A stretch of DNA of 64,000 nucleotides from Hahellaceae bacterium (GTDB taxonomy: Bacteria > Pseudomonadota > Gammaproteobacteria > Pseudomonadales > Oleiphilaceae): assembly GCA_024234505.1 (NCBI GenBank), contig JACKOD010000006.1, positions 124,001 through 188,000 on the forward strand. The letters are read 5' to 3'. A model generated the notes under the pieces. The model made no database searches and had not been told where the DNA came from. It saw only the letters and a program-made list of their open reading frames with translations. Position numbers and translations under genes: made by a program. Shown here one piece after another: positions 8,680 to 16,624 of this stretch (positions are counted from its first letter, which is position 1; each line of letters starts with the position of its first letter).

Positions 8680-10229
8680 GAAATACATTCCTGATGCAGT
8701 TGATAACGATAGCGCAGCCAGCGAACGAGATTATCAAGGCGCTCATTTGGCGTACGTTCAAGTAACTCTATAACGGAGCAAAGCACCGGCAGTGCGAAAG
8801 CAAATGCCAGCGACTCCAGCCGACGGTGAAGATGCGAGTAAACGGCTCCCTCCTCGGCTACCCAGTCAGACAAGCACTGTGCCACCTGAAGACTCAACGA
8901 TTCTGAAAGCACCAGCTTCTCCGGCAGATGTATCAGCAGACGAATCAACTGTGCCGCCTTCTGGGTTTTGATGGCATAGGCAAATATCGGTGTAAACAGG
9001 GAAGATGAAACGTTACCAATTTCAGCATGAAGCCACTCAGTTTGCTGCTCGGAATTCAAAGCCTGTAATCCCGCCAGCAGCGCTTCGCTGTCTTGATAAA
9101 ACAATGCCGCCTGCATCCACGCCATGTGCAAAAGCGGGCCGGCTTCATGGGATTGGAGTAGCTTCAACCATTGACGCGGTTCCATGCGAAAAGCCGCGCA
9201 TAACGCCGAAGGAGATACCCTCGCCAGCATTTGATACAACCAGGCACTTTTCCTCCCGACCCTGCCCATGAGTGGAAGATAGGATAATTCGGATTTAACC
9301 CCCCATTCTTCCCAGGTTTTATCAAACTCGTCGGGATAACGGACCGTTAAACTTGCGCGCTGGAGCAATGAGCCTTTATCAAACGTCAGCCAGCCTTGTA
9401 GGCAGGTTAACAATGGCTGTTGATCCGCGAGGAACCCCAGGCGTAACCTCGCCATTTTGGCCTGCTGGCGCACCAACAGGCTTCGGTCTTGCGCGCAGGA
9501 TGCCAGAAATTCCCCATCCTCCATCGTCCAGAATGGCGCCAGTGATTCGAGCAATTTCTGCCGGTCCCGAGCAGGCCATGTCGTCCATTGCTGCTGTAAC
9601 AGGCCATGAAACGACGCGATTTCATCGGGTTTACATTGTGCTCGTAACTGCGCCCAATACTCCCATCGCGCCTCGCCACTCAATCCATCCCACGCGGCTT
9701 CGCTTTCCGAAAGCATGGCGACCGGTGGCTGCACACGTATCCCCGGCATCGACAGTAAACTCGACCAGTCCGGGTTGGCGTGAATCAGATACGTTCCTCT
9801 TTCACCCAAAAAAGTCGCATCCAACGTACGCAACGCCGGAGACCGCGCCGCCAGGGTCAGCCAGTCGACCAACAAAGCTCCCGGCAAGCGACACTGCGTT
9901 TGGTTCAGACACCGGCCTGCTTCGTGCAGAAACGCCACTTGTCCCGCTTGCAGTGCGGTCGTCATAAGACGGCTGAGCGCCGGAGGGCATACCGGTCTGG
10001 ATTCGGCAGTCACGGGCAATTCATGGAGCCCCTCCGGCATGTCAAAGGTCAAACCCAATTTGCGCATCCATTGCATCCCGCCCAGCGCATGCATGAGCTG
10101 CGCTTCCGGGGGCAGTGGCAGCAAGCTGTCATAGAATTCCTGAACCGATTTTTGCGAGCTGACCAAGGGCGAAGAGAGTGCTTCAGACCCCAACATCAGA
10201 CGTTTGACCAGATCCTGCCACTCAATCAT
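8676..10229 (-). CDS. DUF5691 family protein
   Basis: This is a 517-residue, Leu/Gln/Trp-rich, entirely helical-looking protein with no signal peptide or membrane segment. Repeated amphipathic helices (for example EYWAQLRAQCKPDEIASFHG and PRQWLKLLQSHEAGPL) suggest a HEAT-like scaffold. No catalytic motif is visible. It overlaps the SWIM gene by 8 bp (ATGATTGA) and the MoxR gene by 4 bp, so the proteins are probably made in similar amounts. The family is known mainly from operons with SWIM, MoxR, DUF5682 and VWA genes. Its role is unknown. Confidence 0.78.
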   Translation of the reverse strand: MIEWQDLVKRLMLGSEALSSPLVSSQKSVQEFYDSLLPLPPEAQLMHALGGMQWMRKLGLTFDMPEGLHELPVTAESRPVCPPALSRLMTTALQAGQVAFLHEAGRCLNQTQCRLPGALLVDWLTLAARSPALRTLDATFLGERGTYLIHANPDWSSLLSMPGIRVQPPVAMLSESEAAWDGLSGEARWEYWAQLRAQCKPDEIASFHGLLQQQWTTWPARDRQKLLESLAPFWTMEDGEFLASCAQDRSLLVRQQAKMARLRLGFLADQQPLLTCLQGWLTFDKGSLLQRASLTVRYPDEFDKTWEEWGVKSELSYLPLMGRVGRKSAWLYQMLARVSPSALCAAFRMEPRQWLKLLQSHEAGPLLHMAWMQAALFYQDSEALLAGLQALNSEQQTEWLHAEIGNVSSSLFTPIFAYAIKTQKAAQLIRLLIHLPEKLVLSESLSLQVAQCLSDWVAEEGAVYSHLHRRLESLAFAFALPVLCSVIELLERTPNERLDNLVRWLRYRYQLHQECIS

Positions 10230-11667
10230 CCTGATGCTCCGTCAGATAACTTACTTGCAAGTCGAAATAGTCCGACACCTCACCGGTTACCTCCGCATGC
10301 TGCCAAACCCCGTGGGGTTGCAACACCTGACCATTCCACAAACCAAATAACCGCGCAGGTGATGCCGCCACCGCCAGCAATTTCCAAGCGGTCTGGGCAC
10401 TCATTTGCAAAGGAAGCGCCACCTGTCCGGAGCACAGATACCAAGATGAGTCTTGATGGGGAAGCACCGTACCAGAACCACTGGCAATCAGGGCCTGTCG
10501 ACTCATCAGCGCACCTTGCACCACCACCGGCATCGCTGCCAACCAGGGTAATTGAAGTAATCGCCGCTGGTACTCCTCAACCACCGCTTGTGCCGACAGG
10601 AAAGGAAAGTCCATAACGATGGTATCGGCAGGCAGCGACTCCAATCCTCGCTGAGTTAATCCCGGTACCGCCCGATCAGGCAAAGTGGCAGGATAATAGT
10701 GCAACGACAGCGGGTACACCTGACCGACCATCCACCCTTGCAGCAAGCCTGCTTTCTGGGTTGCATGAGCAAACTGCAACAAGCGCGCGAAGCCTTGTGT
10801 CTGCAGGCCCTTGAGAAATATTTCCTGACGCAGCAGACGATCATCCTCGTAGAGTCGATGCGACAACACCAGCCACTGATCCGTCACGGCTGGCGTGCTC
10901 AGCGCATCCTCCTGGGCCTGACTCCATCCTATCTGCGAACGAATATCCTGCTGCAGCATTTCGGGTAAAGACTCAACCTGCTGCCATGCCGACAGCAACA
11001 GCGACAAGGCACCCCATTCCTCCGCGATCTGTTCATAAGAGGCCGCCTGAATAACGAGTTCACCCAAATGCCTGACCCGCCCCGCCAAACCGCTGGCCTG
11101 TGCATCTATCAATCGGGCCGACAGGTTCTCCCAATAACTGTAATTTTTATTACGTAACTCGGCCAATCCCAGTCGAGCCGTATCACCCAGCCAGCGTTGT
11201 AAATCCGTCACGCCCTGGCTGACCCGCTGCTCACGTTTTTCCTGACGTTGAGACTGCGCGGCGGCCTCTTCCGCCGTTTTAGGGCGTGCTGCCGCCTCCT
11301 GGCGTTGCTCCGCCTTGTCTATTTTCTGCTGATTTTTTATCTGGCGAGACGACAGCCATTCTCCCACCCACTCCGGACAGGTCGCGGCCTCGGTAAATTT
11401 GTCCTGTCGTTCTGCAAACAACAAAAACAAGGCTAATCCGTGCTTACACGGAAATTTTCGGCTGGGGCAAGAACATTTGAATGCCGGTCCGCTGAGATCA
11501 ATCCGGCTTTGATAAGGCTTTGAACCACTACCCTGACATTCCCCCCAGACAGCCGCTTCATTAAATTGCAATGTTGGCCATTTGGCTGGAGAAATTAGTT
11601 TTTCTGCCGCTTTAACGGAGGCACTATCCGGTGCAAGGGCGACGATCTGTTCGCGACTGAGTGTCAC
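10222..11667 (-). CDS. SWIM zinc-finger protein, first gene of the MoxR-VWA operon
   Basis: This is a 481-residue protein. The SWIM motif CxCxnCxH appears as CSCPSRKFPCKHGLALFLLF at about residues 54-73. A Lys/Glu/Gln-rich coiled-coil segment follows (about 115-155), then a long helical C-terminal region. SWIM domains bind zinc and often contact DNA or proteins. The start is GTG with AGGA 9 nt upstream. The gene is YehQ-like by context, though shorter than I recall for the E. coli protein. A possible sigma70 promoter and a strong hairpin lie in the 5' leader (11710-11769). Confidence 0.85.
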   Translation of the reverse strand: MTLSREQIVALAPDSASVKAAEKLISPAKWPTLQFNEAAVWGECQGSGSKPYQSRIDLSGPAFKCSCPSRKFPCKHGLALFLLFAERQDKFTEAATCPEWVGEWLSSRQIKNQQKIDKAEQRQEAAARPKTAEEAAAQSQRQEKREQRVSQGVTDLQRWLGDTARLGLAELRNKNYSYWENLSARLIDAQASGLAGRVRHLGELVIQAASYEQIAEEWGALSLLLSAWQQVESLPEMLQQDIRSQIGWSQAQEDALSTPAVTDQWLVLSHRLYEDDRLLRQEIFLKGLQTQGFARLLQFAHATQKAGLLQGWMVGQVYPLSLHYYPATLPDRAVPGLTQRGLESLPADTIVMDFPFLSAQAVVEEYQRRLLQLPWLAAMPVVVQGALMSRQALIASGSGTVLPHQDSSWYLCSGQVALPLQMSAQTAWKLLAVAASPARLFGLWNGQVLQPHGVWQHAEVTGEVSDYFDLQVSYLTEHQDD

Positions 11668-11709
11668 TTTAAAACATCCTGTTTTATCAATCCATCCAGA
11701 AACTTGTTT

Positions 11710-11731
11710 CTTCAGCCAGCCGTGGCTGAAG
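11710..11731 (-). promoter_or_regulatory. Leader hairpin upstream of the SWIM gene
   Basis: CTTCAGCCA and TGGCTGAAG form a perfect 9-bp stem with a 4-nt loop. It is directly flanked by a second dyad, GAAACTTGTTTC (11700-11711). Neither is followed by a T-run in the sense direction, so this is not a classical terminator. It could be a regulator-binding site or an RNA element controlling the operon. Confidence 0.45.
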
Positions 11732-11739
11732 AGGCCCCA

Positions 11740-11769
11740 GTTGTACCGAAATTACCCCTGCGGGGTCAA
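11740..11769 (-). promoter_or_regulatory. Possible sigma70 promoter of the SWIM/MoxR/VWA operon
   Basis: On the minus strand TTGACC (11769-11764) is followed after 18 bp by TACAAC (11745-11740). It is the only reasonable pair I see between the slipin remnant and the SWIM gene. Transcription from here would include the hairpin at 11710-11731 in the leader. Confidence 0.4.
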
Positions 11770-11841
11770 GCTGAATTCTATTACCTTGCTGGAAGTGTGA
11801 TCCGGGTAGGCCACAGGCAATACCTGATAGCGAACCCACAC

Positions 11842-12117
11842 CTATTTGCCTGCCCGCTTATCAGTCAAGGTCACCAGATTCTGCATCACACCTTCCAGCC
11901 CGCCATAAACACTGATGTGATCAATACGGTCGGCCACTTTTTCCAGCGCTTCCAATTCTTTCAGGCGCAGCAAGGTCGGGTTGTTTTCCATCATGCGGGC
12001 GGTATTCATCAGTGAGCGGGTCGCTGCGGTTTCTTCACGGCGTTTGATGAGATTCGCTTCCGCCGCCTTTTGTGCTTGTACCACCTGATTGAGTATCTCT
12101 ATGAACTCTCCCGCCAC
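11842..12117 (-). pseudogene. C-terminal remnant of a slipin (SPFH/stomatin-like) gene
   Basis: About 91 codons of a slipin C-terminus remain: VQAQKAAEANLIKRREETAA, then NPTLLRLKELEALEKVADRI and a glycine-containing tail. The SPFH domain and membrane anchor are missing because an IS200/IS605-type element abuts the 5' side. The apparent GTG start overlaps the tnpB stop and is an accident of the junction. Slipin genes are frequent partners of rtcR/rtcB RNA-repair loci, which supports an original slipin-rtcR divergent arrangement here. A functional product is unlikely. Confidence 0.75.
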
Positions 12118-13409
12118 TAAATCGCTTGCGCGATTGTAGTGGGGGTTTCGCGGGTCTTCGACCTTGGCCTGGCACGTTGCCGCGCCAGAGGCTTCCGTCT
12201 CGCCGCCACGACCGTCCCGGTCGTGTCCTTCTCAGGAATGGTATAGGCATCGATTAGCACCACCGCCGCGCTGTTTTGATCACGCGGCATGGTATGCCCA
12301 CAGTGCTGGCATACGTGGGTTCGCTCCGCCAAGGTTTTTGGCGTCAACTCCCAACACGCGCAACAGCGCTGCGATGGTTTGAGTTGGCGCGTATTCACCA
12401 AATGCAGCCGCGTACCAGCCTCTACCGCTTTGTACGCGAGCATTTGATGCGCCATGCCGAACGATGCCGAGAGAATTTCACGGTTGAGCCCGGCCTTTTG
12501 TCTAACCCGTTTACCGGGGGTTTCTGCCGATCCTTTCGCGGATCGGCTCATGTTCTTGGGCTTGAGTTCCTCGGTCGCTATCACCGCGCAGGTATCGACA
12601 AGTCTTGTGGTTTGCTTGTGCAGGAAATCGCGCCGCAGATTGGCGATACACTTATGTAAGCGGCCTATCTGTTTCGTGAGTCGCCGGTAGCGACAGGAAC
12701 CTTTTTTCTTGCATTCCCGCTGGCGTTGTAATGCCGCCAGTTTGGGTAATTCGTCCCGCAGAAAACGCGGATTTTCGATGCGCGTGCCATCCTCAAACGT
12801 GGCCCAGTCGGTGACGCCAAAATCCACGCCGCGCTGTTGATTGCCTTCCCGCTCACGGGCGCAGGCTTCATCAGCAACACGCAACGTCACCGAGGCGAAC
12901 CATTGGCCATTGCGACGACTGATCGTCACGTCGTTAAGCTGAAACTCGGCAAAGCGGTGCCTGCCACGCGCACGCATCATCATGGCGTCTTTGCCACTGC
13001 CAAGACGTAACGTAGCCCCTCGGCGGCCATGTTGAAACAGCTTCCAGCCTGCCGGGTCGGGATAACTGAAACCGGAGAAGCGGGCGGCAGATTTGAAACG
13101 GGGAAAACCGGGTGACTCCCCGGCCTTGGCGCGACGGAAGAACGCCTGCATCGCCAAGTCCAGCCGCCGCAAGGTCTGTTGCAACGCGTGGCTACCCAAG
13201 GGCGCGAATTCTGGACGGAATGCCTTGATGTCCGGCAGGGCGTTTTGCTGATCGTAGTAATTGATCGAAATCCCGGCCTTGCGGAAAGCCTCGATACGCT
13301 CCTGAAGCCCTGCGTTATACAGCTCGCAGTGCAAACGCATCCATTCCTCCAGCGTTTGTTGTTGGCTGGCATTGGGATAGAGCTTGAAGGTGGCTTTACG
13401 TCTTTGCAT
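12117..13409 (-). CDS. tnpB: TnpB RNA-guided nuclease, IS605 group
   Basis: This is a 430-residue TnpB. The N-terminal wedge/REC part starts MQRRKATFKLYPNASQQQ. RuvC catalytic positions are present: Asp in GVDFGVTDWATFEDG, Glu in IATEELKPKNM and Asp in RDQNSAAVV. The zinc ribbon is CCAC...CQHC near residues 345-370. TnpB proteins use an omega RNA from the element's right end to cut DNA next to a transposon-adjacent motif and so promote retention of the element. The C-terminal tail is Arg/Thr-rich and extends past the usual end. The gene appears intact. Confidence 0.93.
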   Translation of the reverse strand: MQRRKATFKLYPNASQQQTLEEWMRLHCELYNAGLQERIEAFRKAGISINYYDQQNALPDIKAFRPEFAPLGSHALQQTLRRLDLAMQAFFRRAKAGESPGFPRFKSAARFSGFSYPDPAGWKLFQHGRRGATLRLGSGKDAMMMRARGRHRFAEFQLNDVTISRRNGQWFASVTLRVADEACAREREGNQQRGVDFGVTDWATFEDGTRIENPRFLRDELPKLAALQRQRECKKKGSCRYRRLTKQIGRLHKCIANLRRDFLHKQTTRLVDTCAVIATEELKPKNMSRSAKGSAETPGKRVRQKAGLNREILSASFGMAHQMLAYKAVEAGTRLHLVNTRQLKPSQRCCACWELTPKTLAERTHVCQHCGHTMPRDQNSAAVVLIDAYTIPEKDTTGTVVAARRKPLARQRARPRSKTRETPTTIAQAI

Positions 13410-13446
13410 GGGGGTAGAATAGCGAAAACATGGTTAAGGCGCAAAC

Positions 13447-13896
13447 ATGGAATTACCCAATAAATCAGCCTCATATGCAGTTTATAATCTTAAGCTACAT
13501 ATCGTTTTCGTGACCAAATACAGAAGAAAAACGCTGTCTCCTGAACTGCTCGACTACCTTCGAGAGAGTTTCGAGGAAATATTGCAGGCATGGCGCTGTG
13601 AGCTTCTTGAATTCGGTGGCGAGACTGATCATGTCCATATACGGGTGAGCATCCACCCTGCCCTTGATATTTCGGTGCTGATCAACAATCTGAAAACCGC
13701 TAGCGCCCGCCGCGCCCGCAATCGGTTTGCCGATCACCTGAAAACGTTTTACGGGAAACCGCTGTTCTGGCACCGCGCCTATTTTGTTTGTTCGGTGGGC
13801 GGGACAACGCTGGAAGCCGTAAAAGCTTATGTCGAGCGGCAAGGAACAGTGGAGCATACTGCGAGAAAACGTAAGGCGTCCTCGCGGACTTGCTAA
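13447..13896 (+). CDS. tnpA: TnpA, Y1 HUH transposase of insertion sequence A
   Basis: This is a 149-residue IS200/IS605 transposase. The HUH metal motif is intact (ETDHVHIRVSIHP, near residue 60). The probable catalytic Tyr lies in EAVKAYVERQ near residue 128. Proteins of this family are dimers that cut and paste single-stranded DNA using hairpins at the element ends. The start codon is divergent from tnpB. Length and motifs fit an active enzyme, in contrast to the copy at 14933-15349. Confidence 0.92.
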   Translation: MELPNKSASYAVYNLKLHIVFVTKYRRKTLSPELLDYLRESFEEILQAWRCELLEFGGETDHVHIRVSIHPALDISVLINNLKTASARRARNRFADHLKTFYGKPLFWHRAYFVCSVGGTTLEAVKAYVERQGTVEHTARKRKASSRTC

Positions 13897-13929
13897 TCGC
13901 TTCGCTCAAGAGCGCTAGGAAGGGGAATG

Positions 13930-14139
13930 CGCGGGTGTTTGTTCAAACCTTTTCTTGCCTGCGGCCAGCACCTTCGCGCCCGGATACAAACGCAACGCCT
14001 CTGCTGCAAACTGCTCTACCATGTGATTGGGCACCACCATCGGCTTGCGCGACAGGCCCATACGCTTACGCTCAATGGCACGGGCAATGGCGGTAAAGGC
14101 TTTACCCGCCCCCACCGCGTGATCCTTCAAACAAGGCAT
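13930..14139 (-). pseudogene. Fragment of a phage/ICE helicase-methylase polyvalent protein
   Basis: The minus-strand frame reads DHAVGAGKAFTAIARAIERK followed by GLSRKPMVVPNHMVEQF and YPGAKVLAAGKKRFEQ. This closely recalls the SNF2-like helicase region (Walker A-like VGAGKTFT) of very large DNA methylase/helicase proteins of phages and conjugative elements. Upstream the frame is broken, and downstream it runs into the end of insertion sequence A. It is a remnant, not a gene. Confidence 0.65.
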
Positions 14140-14167
14140 CCATCACTTTGTCTTTCATGGTGCTGGA

Positions 14168-14300
14168 TTACTTACCAAGTATGTCGCTGATTGACTGACC
14201 AAGCGGGTCGCGGATGGGTGCATTTTGTCTGGAAAAATATAACTCGGATTTTTCTCGGCGGGCTGGGCGAATGTCCTCTGCTAACGTATCACCGATTTAA
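14168..14300 (-). pseudogene. Further remnant of the same polyvalent protein
   Basis: The minus strand is open for about 40 codons ending at 14168. It reads EDIRPARREKSELYFSRQNA and then a DPLGQSISDILGK tail. Charged linkers containing FSR occur between domains in phage polyvalent proteins. It lies between the peptidase-like and helicase-like pieces and in the same orientation, as expected if all three come from one decayed gene. The identification is by context and composition only. Confidence 0.4.
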
Positions 14301-14392
14301 TAAAGCTGATTAACAACGACCGAATAGGACATACCCTCTTTTGCAAGGCGCCACCTAACCAGAACCGACCTTAGTGCAGATATCACTTTATA

Positions 14393-14839
14393 CTACGCTC
14401 TATCCATCAGTGAGAGACGACGCTCCGCTATGTAAGCAAGAACCTCCTCGGCCTGCACCCTTAATGACATGTCACTGTATCGCTTAGATATTTCGCTCCA
14501 GATATCCTTTAAGCGCTTATCACTTTCTTTTGCTTCAATAATTCTATCTACAAGTTCTTTTTGATCTTTTGCCTCAAATAAGCCAAGACCCTTGTGCACA
14601 AAGAGTTCGTGCTGCAAGGTTTCTCTGAGGTCACGGGCGTCACGAATGTGGGAACCGATAAGTATGAGTCTGTTTTCGTCAGGATCGTAGGCGGCCTTGA
14701 CCCGTCCGATTTTGGCAATACTGCCTTGCGGGCCGAAAGCCTCTTGCTGAGTTCTTTTGAAAGTGATTTGGACATCATCTGCTCCGGGAAATGTCTTTAG
14801 AAAAGAGTTAACAATGATTGCCGCAACGCTTTGGCTCAT
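14393..14839 (-). pseudogene. Polyvalent-protein metallopeptidase domain fragment
   Basis: The 148-residue frame contains RDARDLRETLQHELFVHKGL, with an HExxxH motif like those of metallopeptidase domains in phage and ICE polyvalent proteins, and ends RVQAEEVLAYIAERR. Such domains are normally part of proteins of more than 1000 residues; here only one survives, its 5' side cut by insertion sequence B. Translation could in principle still start at 14839, so a small free product cannot be excluded. I class it as a remnant because adjacent pieces of the same kind of protein are plainly broken. Confidence 0.6.
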
Positions 14840-14932
14840 TCCTTTTGTTGTTGCGCCCTTTACCGGAATTCGCGAAAAGCCCCGTCGTTCAGGGCGGGGA
14901 TGAATAGCGCGGACACGATAGTGTCCTGATTG

Positions 14933-15349
14933 TTAGTGGGGCGTTTGTTGCTGCTCGATATACTGCCGAATGATCTCAATCGGCGCTCCTCCGCAACTCC
15001 CCGCAAAATAGCTGGGCGACCATAGAGCGCCACCCCATAGCTTCTTCTTAATGCTTGGATAGTTCTTTTTTCGGATAAGAAGACTGGACACACCTTTCAG
15101 GCTGTTAACCAGTTTCGACACCGCCACCTTGGGCGGATATTCCACTAAAAGATGCACATAATCATCCTCGCCGTCGAATTCCACCAACTCCGCTTCAAAG
15201 TCTGAGCATACACTGGCGAAGATTTCTTGAAGGTCTTCCAGAATGGCTTTTGTGAATACGCCGCGGCGGTATTTCGTCACAAAGACCAGATGAACATGCA
15301 TCTTAAAAACGCAGTGTCTGCCGTGCCTAATATCGTTGTCATTGCTCAT
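14933..15349 (-). CDS. tnpA: TnpA, Y1 transposase of insertion sequence B, HUH motif altered
   Basis: This is an IS200/IS605 transposase of about 138 residues starting MSNDNDIRHGRHCVF. The C-terminal family block is well kept (LWGGALWSPSYFAGSCGGA, then IIRQYIEQQ with the likely catalytic Tyr). The metal-binding motif reads DDYVHLLVEYPP where DHVHLLV is usual, so the first His of HUH is Tyr. This would be expected to weaken or abolish DNA cleavage. The annotated start is the one that does not overlap tnpB; an upstream ATG at 15385 would overlap it. Confidence 0.85.
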   Translation of the reverse strand: MSNDNDIRHGRHCVFKMHVHLVFVTKYRRGVFTKAILEDLQEIFASVCSDFEAELVEFDGEDDYVHLLVEYPPKVAVSKLVNSLKGVSSLLIRKKNYPSIKKKLWGGALWSPSYFAGSCGGAPIEIIRQYIEQQQTPH

Positions 15350-15370
15350 AGACCAAAGTATGATTGAATC

Positions 15371-16582
15371 ATGAAACGACTTCAAGCCTTCAAATACGAA
15401 TTAATGCCGGACGGCGAACAACAGCGCAATATGCGCCGTTTTGCCGGGTCGTGCCGCTTTGTATTCAACAAGGCGTTGGCGTTGCAGCAAGCACATTATG
15501 CAGAAGGCAAAAAGAAGCTGTCTTATGCCGATTTGTGCAAACATCTGACCGAGTGGCGGAAGAACAGCGAAACGCAATGGCTATCTGAAACCCATTCCCA
15601 ACCCTTGCAGCAAACGCTTAAAGACCTGGAACGAGCCTACAAAAACTTCTTCGAGAAACGCGCAGACTTCCCGCGCTTCAAGAAGAAAGGCCAGTCGGAT
15701 AGTTTCCGCTATCCGCAAGGCTGCAAGCTCGATCAGGCCAATAGTCGGATATTCCTGCCGAAGCTAGGCTGGATGCGCTACCGCAACAGCCGGGAATTGA
15801 TGGGCGCGGTGAAAAACGTCACCGTGTCCGGCAAACAAGGCAAGTGGTACATCTCGATCCAGACCGAGCGCGAAATCGATGCGCCGGTACATCCCTCGAC
15901 CGCCATTGTGGGCATCGATATGGGGATTGCCCGTTTTGCCACGCTGAGCGACGGCAGTTATTTCGCTCCGCTCAACAGTTTCAAACGCCAGGAAATCGCC
16001 TTGGCGAAGGCTCAGCGAGCCATGAGCCGCAAACAGAAGTTCAGCCACAACTGGAAAAAGGCAAAAGCCCGCATCCAGAAAATCCATGCCCGTATCGGCA
16101 ATACCCGACGCGACTACCTGCACAAAACGACTGCCACCATCAGCCAAAACCACGCCATGATCGTGATAGAAGATTTGCAGGTAAAGAATATGAGCAAAAG
16201 TGCCAAGGGAACAATCGAAGCAAAAGGACGTAGCGTCAAAGCCAAATCCGGCTTAAACCGCTCCATCCTGGACCAAGGCTGGTTTGAGTTCAGGCGACAG
16301 CTTGAATACAAACAAGCATGGCTAGGGGGGGGCGTGATCGCGGTCAACCCACGCAATACCAGCCGTACTTGCCCATGCTGTGGGCGTATCGCCAAAGAAA
16401 ACCGCACCACGCAAGCCAAGTTTGAATGTGTGGAATGTGGCTATGCCAATAACGCTGATTTAGTGGGCGCAATGAATATCTTAGCGGCAGGACATGCCGT
16501 ATTAGCGTGTGGAGAGAGGGTGCAACAAGACCGCTCGATGAAGCACGAACCCGCCAAAGGTATCACGCCAGCAATGGCGTGA
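15371..16582 (+). CDS. tnpB: TnpB RNA-guided nuclease of insertion sequence B
   Basis: This is a 403-residue TnpB with all key features. The RuvC Asp is in GIDMGIARFATLSDG, the Glu in IVIEDLQVKNMSKSAKG and the final Asp in NNADLVGAMNI. The zinc ribbon is CPCC...CVEC. It differs strongly from the TnpB at 12117-13409, so the two elements are not recent copies of each other. If its transposase is impaired, TnpB could still cut DNA with an omega RNA from the 3' end of this gene and the right end. Confidence 0.94.
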   Translation: MKRLQAFKYELMPDGEQQRNMRRFAGSCRFVFNKALALQQAHYAEGKKKLSYADLCKHLTEWRKNSETQWLSETHSQPLQQTLKDLERAYKNFFEKRADFPRFKKKGQSDSFRYPQGCKLDQANSRIFLPKLGWMRYRNSRELMGAVKNVTVSGKQGKWYISIQTEREIDAPVHPSTAIVGIDMGIARFATLSDGSYFAPLNSFKRQEIALAKAQRAMSRKQKFSHNWKKAKARIQKIHARIGNTRRDYLHKTTATISQNHAMIVIEDLQVKNMSKSAKGTIEAKGRSVKAKSGLNRSILDQGWFEFRRQLEYKQAWLGGGVIAVNPRNTSRTCPCCGRIAKENRTTQAKFECVECGYANNADLVGAMNILAAGHAVLACGERVQQDRSMKHEPAKGITPAMA

Positions 16583-16624
16583 ACCAGTAGGAATCCCCTT
16601 GCTTTAGCGAGGGGAGGATGTCAA
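16480..16624 (+). ncRNA. Candidate omega RNA (reRNA) scaffold of insertion sequence B
   Basis: In characterised TnpB systems the guide RNA scaffold overlaps the 3' end of tnpB and the right-end hairpin, and the guide is the flanking DNA. Here the hairpin CCCCTTGC-TTTA-GCGAGGGG (16595-16614) and terminal TCAA would end the scaffold. The guide would begin at 16625 inside the rtcR remnant. The 5' boundary given is approximate and is set by analogy. Confidence 0.4.

Larger units (their letters stand above)
12100..13940. mobile_element. IS200/IS605-family insertion sequence A (tnpB and tnpA divergent)
   Basis: The element carries a divergent tnpA (plus) and tnpB (minus) with 37 bp between their starts, the IS605 arrangement. 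A subterminal hairpin (AATCGC-TTGC-GCGATT, 12120-12135) overlaps the last tnpB codons and marks the right end. The left end lies after tnpA, before the helicase-like remnant resumes at about 13940. The exact ends are uncertain because both flanking genes are truncated and no target duplication is expected for this family. Confidence 0.75.
14864..16624. mobile_element. IS200/IS605-family insertion sequence B (tnpA and tnpB divergent)
   Basis: The left end follows TTTAC (14859-14863), a typical target of this family, and has a subterminal C-rich/G-rich hairpin (about 14878-14898). The right end has an 8-bp hairpin (16595-16614) and closes with TCAA at 16621-16624, the classical right cleavage site. 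The tnpA and tnpB genes diverge. The element separates the polyvalent-protein remnant from the rtcR remnant. Confidence 0.82.

Noticed and set aside
11751..11770. TTAC-CCCTGCGGGG-TCAA as a miniature IS605 right end
   Set aside because: The stem is only 4 bp and it does not match the right end of either element nearby; the similarity to TTAC/TCAA is probably chance.
12276..12690. Plus-strand ORFs antisense to tnpB of element A
   Set aside because: There is no homology or ribosome binding site; they arise from GC-rich codon structure of tnpB.
16595..16614. Rho-independent terminator after tnpB
   Set aside because: The strong hairpin is not followed by a T-run and is explained as the right-end hairpin of the IS200/IS605 element.
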